Source: Folioceros fuciformis (taxonomy: Eukaryota; Anthocerotophyta; Anthocerotopsida; Anthocerotales). From it: a stretch of DNA of 64,000 nucleotides. Location of the stretch: positions 62,001-126,000 of the forward strand of contig JBNGIO010006037.1 of assembly GCA_049999805.1 (NCBI GenBank), read 5' to 3'. Shown in pieces: positions 13,252-22,540 of this stretch. The notes beneath the pieces are model-generated. The model did no database searches, was not told the DNA's origin, and worked only from the letters and a program-made list of their open reading frames with translations. The translations under genes and the position numbers were made by a program. Positions within the stretch are counted from its first letter, which is position 1. Each line of letters begins with the position of its first letter.

Positions 13252-15190
13252 CTAGTTTGAGTTCATTAATCGGGATCCGTCATGAGCTGCATCTTGGGGC
13301 CCATGCTGAGCAGTTCCTGATAAAAAAAGTTTGCCGGCGTAAGGAATTTCCAGCTCCACGACGCTCTTGGGCAAGCGGCAGCGTCGACACATGGGCTTTT
13401 TACCGATAGTCTTAAACATAATCCCTAGTGACCGTGAGACATGAGATGGCAGGTCTTGGAGTACAAAAAACCGTAAAAATCGGAGAGCACAAAGGTCTTC
13501 TCCCAGACCATCCGCGCGCCACCGTGGGTTATGAGGCACTCACGCTCCATGGTCTCGAACCGGACACATCCACATTCGACCCCGTTACGGACGGAGGCCA
13601 AACTCAATGTGAGCAGGCCTTGACACGGGTGGGCGGTTGAGGGGATTCCGTCGCCCTTCTGCTCTGCATTTGACGGTATCGGCCAATATGTGGTTCAGGC
13701 GTTGGTAGACGGAGGGGCTAACGGTGAGGAGGGCTTCTCGCATCTTGCCATCCTGGATGACCTCCAGCTCATGAAACCTCTGAATCCCTGTTTGCGGCAT
13801 CGCAACTCCCACATCTCGTAGACCAGGCTGTCAGGATGGTGGTGGCATCCTACCCAGCTCCTGTTCAGGAAGACCTTCCAAGATCTCCTAATTGTCTCGA
13901 TAGTTGCCAAGTTCAACGGTTCCACACCTAAATCGTCAAGGAAGCCATGGACCATGTCCTCCACAAAATGAGCAGACAAATCGCTGGCCAGAGCAAGCGT
14001 CTTCACCAACCCGTAGTTTTTACCCTCAGGATTCTCTGGAGGACAAACTCTAGACCAACGTGAGTAATTCAGATCACGGGCAATCGGACCAGCATTGTAT
14101 CTTCCGTCAGCCCTCATGTCACGAAGCTGGGAATGCACGCTCAACGGATTGATCCGTGACAGATCCCTTACTACTCCAGTCAACTTGGCACTCCTGACAC
14201 CGATAACCCTCCATTCCACTGACGAAAAATGCTCGTTGGAAACCTAACGTAATCAGCTTGGTATCTGTCAGTTTGGTAATCTTGTTTAAGATTAACCCCT
14301 TCTTCGAGCTCAAAGCCTTTTTGCATCCGCCTCCTCAGTTCAACCCTTATAACGGCTCATTTCATTCCAGAACTCCCGACTGATCAGATCCCCAGGCTGG
14401 TGCACACGCTTGTTTCTTAGGTCATCTTGTCATCGACTTCGCCCCGGCCAAGATAACAGCAACACAGCCTGTACACCACGTACGCGAGTACAAAAGACTT
14501 TGACTTATTGCAAACGTCCTCCTGATCAAAGAGCTTGCTCAGAGCATTCTGCGCCCTGGCAACTTCATCAGGTCCCATCTCATCCTTCACCTTGGAGCCG
14601 ATAAACTTGAACGAATCCGGCTCCAGTGCGCGGACGTTCACACTCTTGTTTTATCCTTCAAGAAGCGTGACATTTCTCGGTCTCCATGGCGTATGAACCC
14701 AAGAACCAGCTGCACCATCTCCGCATCAATATGTGCGGTACAAGGTATGAAAGCCTGGAGACATCCTTATCAGACGCAACATCAAGTGCTCGCATCGCGA
14801 CAACCACTGGAACCTGGTCAGGCACATCTCTCTCACGAACAGCGCACAATAGAGATTTACATGCATCCGAACCATCTGCAGCGCCTTCAGAAAAACAACG
14901 TCCTTGTACATGGCATTAGAGCCCGGGCACTCGCCGAGCGAGTAGGCAGTAAAGCCAGGCTTCCTGCGCATGCTCGCAACAGTGATGCGTTCCCTGAGAG
15001 AATGTTCCTCTGGAAACAACACTTTCTCTGCCCCCTTGATGATAAAATGGCCTCCCTCATCGAAAGCACAGTCCTCCTTAAGCTTGCCTACCCTGGAGCT
15101 CTCCTCTTTTAGAGCCACAAGATTACACCACGCAGACTTCACCAGAACAGGAATCTTGCCGAGAAGCACCGACGCAATTGTATTACTTCA
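13252..15190 (-). pseudogene. decayed copy of the Pol IV/V second-largest subunit (NRPD2-like pseudogene)
   Basis: Read leftward, fragments match the intact NRPD2 gene at 16369-21248 in the correct order but in shifting frames: LGKIPVLVKSAWCNL and GGHFIIKGAEKVLF (15170-15030), VPVVVAMRALDVASDKDV (about 14800), RLCCCYLGRGEVDD (14440), LGFQRAF (14230), the RVCPPENPEGKNYGLVKTLAL block (14050), FLNRSWVGCHHHPDSLV (13860), then QDGKMREALLTVSPSVYQRL at about 13730, and finally METMERECLITHGG-like and IPYAGKLF pieces (13560, 13350). At about 13735 the reading jumps from the external-domain block straight to the clamp/anchor block. The intact gene has roughly 440 codons there, including the conserved GYNQEDS and MHGQKG active-site segments. 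Frameshifts plus this deletion make a working polymerase subunit impossible. It has no visible N-terminal insertion or first exon. Confidence 0.85.
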
Positions 15191-15249
15191 GCAGCCCGCG
15201 AAACATACTTCTTCCTCAAACCAGCTTCATGCACTTCATTTTGTTTAAG

Positions 15250-16368
15250 CAAGTTTCCCGCGCGTCTGCCACAAAGCTCTGCTGTGCACTTGGTTTTGCT
15301 TAACCGAGAAAGACATGGATCCGTTTATTTGCCAGCCTCGTGAAACAACGCTGTCCTACGTAAGTGGTGGTTTCAGCAGTCCAGATGAGTGGCCTGTCAC
15401 AAGGCTCACAAGTCAGTAGCCATCTCTCACTGTCCTCCCCTTCCATGTAGGAGCCTTCTCGACGGCCATTCTGCAGCGCTGCCAATTACATGTCCTCGCG
15501 GCTATCCAAGTCCATCACTGCAGGAATTTGGAGAGCAATCTCACGCTCCTCCCCTTCCATGTAGGAGCTTTCTTCTTCCCCTTCCATGCAGGAGCTTTCT
15601 TCCTCCCCTTCCATGTAAGAGCTTTCTTCCTCCCCTTCCATGTAGGAGCTTTTCTCGATGTTGTGGCCTCAACCCTACTATGACTACCAGCGAGAATGAT
15701 TGTCAAGGTAGGGGGACGAGCACGGATGAGTGGCAAGCCTGTTCACGACTCGTAATTAGGGCATTATAACAAGTTTACCATAAAGACAAGATGTAAATAC
15801 CTCACTAGGAACCGTGATGCCTGGAAGGGGATGTCAGAAAATGGAGTTTGACCGGTCAAGTATACAACCACATCTCTATAAAATCCTAGTCACCATGTGT
15901 CGGAGTCATAACCGGCAGGTGAGCAGTGCCTCGTGGCACTGACAGCCCGGTCATAGTGCAAACCCGGCCTAAGGTTTCTGTTGCCATGAGTGATGAGTTG
16001 CTGTCACGCTCCGAGTGCCGGCTCGGGCAGTGGAAGCTATACGCTATACGGCGGCTTATTAACGGCTGTCCGCCGCTTCCCGCGCTTCCTAAGCTTGCTC
16101 TCGAGCAGTCGAGAGTCGCCTGCCTGCGAGCAGCGTCGGGGAACCTCAGTCACGAAATTGACTATGCGCATGCCTGCTTTGGAGCGGAGGGAGTCGCCAA
16201 TTTCGCAAACAAGAGGTGTGGGTGGAGCTCTTCGTTTTTCTCTTCAATGTGCGGGCTCGTGCACTGCATGTGAGCTCAGGTGTTTGCTCCACTGTGGCAG
16301 GCATTGGGCGTAGCAGTGGAAGGTAGGTAATTGGAGCTCCCGCATCGACTTGCCTCAAGATTGGCGGC
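15250..16368. other. intergenic region upstream of NRPD2
   Basis: About 1.1 kb between the 5' end of the decayed copy and the start of the intact NRPD2 gene. Apart from the 27-base repeat I see no gene. It should contain the NRPD2 promoter and leader, but no element can be pinned down by eye. Confidence 0.5.
15543..15656. repeat. 27-base tandem repeat, four copies
   Basis: Four adjacent copies of a unit built on ctccccttccatgtaggagc followed by a pyrimidine-rich tail (tttcttc). Single-base differences separate the copies, and one more isolated copy lies at about 15434-15455. The repeat sits upstream of the intact NRPD2 gene and downstream of nothing recognisable; its period is a multiple of three but no gene is evident. 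Confidence 0.8.
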
Positions 16369-19300
16369 ATGGAGGTTGATAGAGAGGATTATTTAGAGCA
16401 GAGCTATGTGTTGAACGAGGACGTGGAGATGAAAGATGCCGGGATAGGAGGCGGCCGTGAAGCTGGCTTGTTGTCAGGTTGGTGAGAGTTTCCGCTGCTG
16501 CGCTGGGGACGCTGGTGTAGAAAGATTGAGCTGAGCTCGTGAAGGTTGCGTGATGGCGGAAGCGTGTCGTTGTAACAATTGTTGGCTTGTCATGCAGAGG
16601 GGGAAGGGGGGGCGGGTGCGGACAAAGACGCGTTCCCCGGACCTTCGAACACGAGGGTGGATGCTGGAGAGGGGCCAAGGGGACTGAACGATGTTTCTGA
16701 CGAGGTGCAGAGGATGCTGTGGACGATAGTGAAGGCGTTCTTCCAGGAAAAGACTCTGGTTGCGCACCAGGTTTCGGCGTTCAATGATTTTATGAACTTC
16801 GGGTTGCAGAGACTGATCGACGAAGCTCCTGTTCATGAGATACTTCCGGATCACGATCCCGGTGCAGTGCGTCATGGAAACCTTCCGAGGCAGGCCCGGG
16901 TTAGGTTTGGGAAGGTGCATGTTGTGAAGCCAAACACTTCGATGAAGCCTCCCAAGCCGGTTGTCAATTTTGGAGTGCATGATGCAGACAAGAAGGCTGC
17001 AGATGGCGACAAGGAGACNNNNNNNNNNNNNNNNNNNNNNNNNNNNNNNNNNNNNNNNNNNNNNNNNNNNNNNNNNNNNNNNNNNNNNNNNNNNNNNNNN
17101 NNNNNNNNNNNNNNNNNNGGGCGGCCTGGAGCAACAGAGATGCAGCAGTTGATAATGGTTGGGGTGAACCCGCCCGTGAGGAAAATGGTTGGGGGGTTCC
17201 AGCTGGTGACACAGCCATGCCACATAGCTGGGCTTCCCCCGTGAAGGGAAAGTCTAAGTCACCTGCTGGAGATGAAGCTGGAGCTTTATTGGGTGAAGCA
17301 GGAGATAATCAGTCCAATGCTGGAGGAACCGATCAGAAAGGTGGATGGGAGGAGACGAAGTGGGGTGACCTCAATGAGAAAGGATCTAACAAGGAGAAAC
17401 GTAAAGGGGCGTTTGATTTTGAAGGAGACGAGGTAAATTACGGTCTGAAAGCAGGGAAAGCTCATGGAGATGAAGTAGTAGACTATGGCAAAGCTTGGTG
17501 TGGCAATGAGGAAGTAGACTACGGCAGCAGGGCTTCCAAAGGGAGTAAACTGCCTGCTGAAGACGATGAAGTTGCCTTTGGCATCAGGAGCTCTAAGGGC
17601 AAACTGCGAGCTGGAAAGGACAGTGATGGAGACAACGAAGAGGATCCCCAAGATCGAGGCCAGTTGATCGCCAACGCTAAAGGGAATGGCAAGCTTGATG
17701 CAGAAGAGCAGACAGCGAAAGCAAAGGGAAGAACTAAAGGGGCCGCTGCAGACAGAAAGAAAAAGGGGAAAGCTCCTGAAGGTGACCAATTGGATGGAGT
17801 GCAGGAAGCAACAGAGAAAAGAGCGAATGGTGGTAAGAAGCGTAAGTCTCGGAAGGAGACTGACGCCGAGGAAGAGGAAGAAGATGTTCGCACCGTTCTT
17901 TACCCCAGGGAGGCTCGACTGCGGAACTTAACGTATGCTGCTGATATCTATGTTGACATGACCGTTGAAGTTTATGTTGCTCCTTTGGCTGGAACGACCT
18001 CTAAAGCCGGCAAGTCAGGGTCCAGAGACAAGCCATCCAGCTCCAACGACGTCTCTGATGCGCGACCTGCAGAAGAGGAGGAGAAAATTTTGGAAGTAAA
18101 GCGTCTCCCTCGTGAGCATCTGGGGAAGATACCTGTGATGGTCAAATCACAATTTTGCAATCTTCATGGCCTGGATAGCAAGGTGCTAGCAAAGGAGGAC
18201 GATGCTTATGACATTGGAGGGTACTTCATTATTAAAGGTGCCGAAAAGGTGGTTTTTGCACAGGAGCAGCCTTTTATACGCCGGCTTACGCTCTCTAGGA
18301 ACAAAGACGGCTTAACTGCAACTTCTGGTGGAGTTTGCAAGGGAACTAACTTGGTGTTTAGAAACAGAGTCTATCTGAGGAGAAAAGAATTAAAAAAAGG
18401 ATCTACAGAGGCAAGTGGACCCCTTGTATGCCAGGTTCGTTTGAGAAAGGTTGTACAACCCATCCCTTTGGTGATTGTGTTGCGAGCACTTGGGGTCGCT
18501 ACAGACAGAGATGTGCTTCAAATTGTATGTGTTGATCTTGAGGATAGCCAAATGGTGGAATTGGCACTCCCATTTATTCAACATGCAGATAAGGAAATGA
18601 CTGACTTCCTTGAAAGTGAAGGGAAGAATCCTAGTAAGGCACGTGAGAAAAAGAATGCCTTGAACTACCTCTTCTCGAAGCTAAAAAACAAGCCAAAGGA
18701 CTATAATCAGGGTGTTACAGAAGTTCTGGGCTTACTTTTCCAGGAACAGGTCATCAACTCGGAGGTCATGCAAGAACAGAGATCTGCACCGGAACCAGAG
18801 CCCCTAAATGACGTCGCAAAGGCCCTGCTGTTGGGGTACATGGCGCACAAACTTTGTTGCTGCTACTTGGGACGTTTGGAAGTGGATGACAGAGATAACT
18901 TCAGGAACAAACGTCTGGATTCAGCAGGCCATCTGCTAAGTCTGGAGTTCCGGAACCTTATGGTGAGGTTCAAGAACGAGATGAAGAGGAGGATTCAAAA
19001 GTCTTTGGCCAAAGCAACCGTCAACTTCAGGCTAGATACATCCATTTTCACCTTAGGTTTCCAGAGGGCATTCTCTACGGGAAATTGGAGCGCTCCAGGT
19101 GACATGAACAGCAAGTGCACAGGAGTAATAGCAGATCTGCCACGGACAAATCCCATGGGTGCATATTGCCAATTGAGAAAGACAAGGACGCAGGTAAATT
19201 ACGTTGCCAAAGCAACAAATGCCAGGTACTTGAACTACTCACATTGGGGCCGAGTGTGTAGCTTAGAGACCCCTGACGGTGAGAACTGCGGCTTGGTGAA

Positions 19301-21248
19301 GAGTCTTGCACTGACGAGCTTTGTCAGTGTTGAGTCGTCGGAAAAAATTGTTCACGACTTTCTCGCGGAAGTGGGGATGACAAAGGCCAACTCGGTCGGA
19401 ACTGATCATGAGTTGATGCTGATGTCAGATAAGGTTTTCCTTAATGGCAAGTGGGTTGGTTGTCATGCTGACCCGGACGATCTTGTCAGGGAAATGCGCA
19501 GCCTGCGCCGGCAGCAGTTCCTGAACAGCGAGGTGGAAATTGTTCAAGACAAGAAAATGAGGGAGGTTCGTATATATACAGATGCAGGCAGACCACTACG
19601 ACCGTTGCTGATTGTAGAGGACCAAAGGCTTAGGTTGAACGTCAAGGACATTGAGCACCTGAAATCTGGCCCTGCTGGTGGGCTGACCTATCTCTTGGAG
19701 CGAGGGGTGCTGGAGTTCCTTGGGGTGGAGGAGGAAGAAGGGGCGCACATCGCAGCTGATACTGCACAGTTGGAGAGTGCCCAGGGAAGTCTTGATGCCC
19801 TCCCTTACACACATTGTGAGATCCATGCCCATCTAACGTATGGCCTAGGTGCTTCCGGAATCCCGTTCGCAAACTACAATCAGTCTTCGCGGGATATGCA
19901 GCAGGCGCAGAAACACGGCAAGCAAGCCGTCGGGAATTATGCCACCAATATGAGAGCAAGATCAGACACTACTGCTCATGAGCTATTTTATCCTCAAACT
20001 CAGTTAGTGAAAACGGGAGCTATGAGCTGCCTGCAGATGCCTGAGCTGGCGAATGGTCAAACAGCGATTGTGGCAATTGCCTGCTACAGTGGATACAATC
20101 AGGAGGACTCTCTTATTATGAACCAGTCTTCCATAGATCGAGGACTATTCCGTTCACTTCACTACAAGACCCACCGGAGCATACTCCGGAGAGGTACAGG
20201 TGAACAGTTTGGCAAGCCCGACCCCGAGAACAGTATAGGTACGAAGAATACCCAGGCGTACGAAAAGCTGGATACGGATGGTTTTCCGCATGTAGGTGCA
20301 AACTTGGCAGTTGGTGACATTGTGGTTGGGAAGTTGAGGGCAGACAGGACGGGCATAGGGATGCTCACAGATGCCAGTGAGAAGGCCAAAGTCTCCAATA
20401 GAGGTCGGGTGGATCAAGTTATCCTGACTACTGAGGAGGATGGAACGTACATTGCCAAGGTGCGGGTGAGGCTAGCTCGGGCACCTCAGATAGGGGACAA
20501 GTTCAGCAGCATGCATGGGCAGAAGGGTGTGATCGGCATGATTTTGCCCCAGGAGGACATGCCTTTCACCAGAGAAGGCATCGTCCCCGACATCATCGTC
20601 AACCCGCACGCCTTCCCTACCAGGCAGACTCTTGGGCAGTTGATGGAGAATTTGCTAGGTAAAGTCGTGGCATGTCCTGTTAAGGAGGGCAAGCGGAAGC
20701 TCATGAGGAGCGATGCCACTCCCTTCACAAGTCTTACAGCAGATGCCATCGCAGAGGAACTCCACCAGTCAGGATATGGACGCTGGGCCAAGGAATGCAT
20801 GTATAATGGCTTCACTGGAGAGAAGATGGCGGCGCTGATCAACATTGGGCCAACATTCTACCAGAGACTGACGCACATGGTGAGCGATAAGGTTAAGTAT
20901 CGAGGCAGAGGGTTCGTGCACCCTCTCACTCGTCAGCCCGTGAAGGAGCGCGACAGACACGGTGGGGTCAAGTTTGGAGAAATGGAGCGGGACTGTATGA
21001 TCGCCCACGGCGCAGCCATGACTCTGCGAGAGAGAACCTTCGTCCTCTCCGATTTCTACAGGATATACTACTGCAAGGGCTGCGAGGTTCTGGCAAGTAT
21101 GGACAACATCACCAAAATCCCCAGCTGCCGCATCTGCCGTCAAGTAAAGCACGTAGTTCAGCTGGAAATCCCTTACGCCTGCAAGCTCCTCCATCAGGAA
21201 CTCCTGAGCATGGGTATCTGTATAAGACTCATAACAGAGCCCTGTTAA
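16369..21248 (+). CDS. NRPD2: second-largest subunit shared by RNA polymerases IV and V, with WG/GW-bearing N-terminal insertion
   Basis: Catalytic-core subunit of the plant polymerases that make and use siRNA precursors in RNA-directed DNA methylation. Two exons fit: 16369-16477 (from ATG, phase 1) and 16598-21248, the second open to the stop apart from a 100-N gap at 17019-17118. Conserved blocks: the N-terminal lobe (WTIVKAFFQEKTLVAHQ, about 16720), ARLRNLTYAADIYVDM (about 17910), GGYFIIKGAEKVVF (18218), RDNFRNKRLDSAGHLL (18890), SHWGRVCSLETPDGENCGLV (19240), GYNQEDSLIMNQSSIDRG (20092), KFSSMHGQKGVIGM (20500), GEMERDCMIAHGA (20979) and two CxxC pairs near 21075-21140. HWGRVC...TPDGENCGLV and the C-terminal SMGI...C ending favour NRPD2 over Pol II RPB2. 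Between the N-terminal lobe and ARLRNL lies a hydrophilic insertion of at least 275 codons (about 16960-17885), absent from RPB2 and from the Arabidopsis protein as I recall it. The reading frame changes across the N gap, as expected if its true length is unknown. Confidence 0.92.
17019..17118. other. assembly gap of 100 N within the NRPD2 insertion
   Basis: Exactly 100 N, probably a placeholder. The flanks do not overlap. It falls where the WG/GW-bearing segment begins, so repeated sequence may have been lost in assembly. Confidence 0.9.
17154..17366 (+). repeat. WG/GW motif cluster in NRPD2 insertion
   Basis: Just after the gap, in the frame that continues into the polymerase, the protein reads NGWGEP at 17154, NGWGVP at 17184, HSWASP at 17223, GGWEE at 17340 and KWGDLN at 17358, with acidic, Gly, Ser and Pro residues around them. 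Paired NGWG units are 30 bases apart and share flanking bases (aatggttgggg), which indicates a local duplication. Similar WG/GW arrays in NRPE1 and SPT5L bind Argonaute proteins; that role here is inference. Confidence 0.75.
17427..17606 (+). repeat. degenerate 13-17 residue acidic repeats in NRPD2 insertion
   Basis: Four successive units of the form [DE]EV-x-[YF]G followed by a Lys/Arg/Ser-rich spacer: GDEVNYGLK, GDEVVDYGK, NEEVDYGSR and DDEVAFGIR. They follow the WG/GW cluster and precede a long Lys/Glu-rich, low-complexity stretch up to about 17880. Confidence 0.7.
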
Positions 21249-21357
21249 CCTCCAACTGCCTACCCTCTCCAGCCTCCCAATGGCGAGAATGGTTGGTTTT
21301 CAACACTGAAATCGGCACAAACAGTAGGACAACAAAAGTGAAATCTAGTGTGAAGAA

Positions 21358-21717
21358 TTAGGAACTTTGGGGCGGCCCCTCGGATCCTCCTCCGCCCTGC
21401 CCTTGCAGGCGCTGGTCGGCGATGGCATTGCTGTCCGTCTCCAAGTTGTCCACGGATTTGGCGACTGCCTGCAGATGGCTTTTGAAAACGTGCACCCTCT
21501 TGGTCAGAGCGTCTATCTCCTCGCTGCACCTGTCCACAGTCCCTCGCACCAAGGCCACCCTTCCCAGAAGATTCTCCACCCTCTGGCCCACGAAAGTCTC
21601 AAGCTGCGTCACTCTGGCCTCCAGGTCCTGCAGGGGAGACACCGCCCTGGCGGAAGATAGGTCTTGCCCAGCAGGTGGAGTTGTCGGAGGAGAGTCGCCC
21701 GGCACCGCAGAATCCAT
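21358..21717 (-). CDS. small coiled-coil protein, function unknown
   Basis: An open frame of 119 codons starting at the ATG at 21715-21717 (MDSAVPGD). It has a Pro-rich N-terminus, then about 65 residues of heptad-like sequence (LEARVTQLETFVGQRVENL and following) suited to a coiled coil, and a Gly/Ser/Pro tail. The frame is open further upstream, but that part looks like leader. It runs toward NRPD2, the two stop codons being 110 bases apart. I do not recognise a family. It may be single-exon or the last exon of something longer. Confidence 0.5.
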   Translation of the reverse strand: MDSAVPGDSPPTTPPAGQDLSSARAVSPLQDLEARVTQLETFVGQRVENLLGRVALVRGTVDRCSEEIDALTKRVHVFKSHLQAVAKSVDNLETDSNAIADQRLQGQGGGGSEGPPQSS

Positions 21718-22062
21718 GCCACCAATAAGCAGAAGAAAGGGAAACGCAAGAGGACGCGAAGCCCAGGGCATCCAAAGCCCCTTCTGCCATGGCTCTGCCT
21801 TTTCATAATAACACAACACTCCAGTCTACAGTGACACCCATGTGGGTGGGGCTGTGACTCGTGAGATGGGAGTCTGTGATATGGTTGCGAAGAAAAAATA
21901 AAAATGAGGAAAATGGGGGTTTAAACTGAACCGGGCCTGCTGCTGCTGTTCCGACAGCAGGGCCAGCTGTTAGGGCCGCTGTTCCTTTCACTGATTGCTT
22001 GCTCGATTGCTCAAGCAGGAGTCAGGTGCCGGCTGGACCGTAACGGGAAGCCGTTCCGGGGG

Positions 22063-22462
22063 NNNNNNNNNNNNNNNNNNNNNNNNNNNNNNNNNNNNNN
22101 NNNNNNNNNNNNNNNNNNNNNNNNNNNNNNNNNNNNNNNNNNNNNNNNNNNNNNNNNNNNNNNNNNNNNNNNNNNNNNNNNNNNNNNNNNNNNNNNNNNN
22201 NNNNNNNNNNNNNNNNNNNNNNNNNNNNNNNNNNNNNNNNNNNNNNNNNNNNNNNNNNNNNNNNNNNNNNNNNNNNNNNNNNNNNNNNNNNNNNNNNNNN
22301 NNNNNNNNNNNNNNNNNNNNNNNNNNNNNNNNNNNNNNNNNNNNNNNNNNNNNNNNNNNNNNNNNNNNNNNNNNNNNNNNNNNNNNNNNNNNNNNNNNNN
22401 NNNNNNNNNNNNNNNNNNNNNNNNNNNNNNNNNNNNNNNNNNNNNNNNNNNNNNNNNNNNNN
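22063..22462. other. assembly gap of 400 N
   Basis: A 400-base N run about 80 bases upstream of the carrier gene start, so that gene's promoter and leader are largely missing. Confidence 0.95.
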
Positions 22463-22540
22463 GCTGGGGTACCGTGGCGGAATTCGGAGTGGTGGGATGG
22501 GGAGCTGTGATGGGGGCTAGGTAGCTGGGTCGTGAGCGGG

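Noticed and set aside
13252-15190. Reading this stretch as a second working RNA polymerase subunit gene split by introns
   Set aside because: The frame changes do not coincide with convincing GT-AG introns, and about 440 codons including catalytic segments are missing at one point.
16369-21248. Giant-virus or Pol II origin for the intron-poor RPB2-like gene
   Set aside because: The HWGRVC...TPDGENCGLV block, the SFSTGNW-type region and the C-terminal SMGI...C ending match plant NRPD2 better than Pol II RPB2. One N-terminal intron is present and fits in phase.
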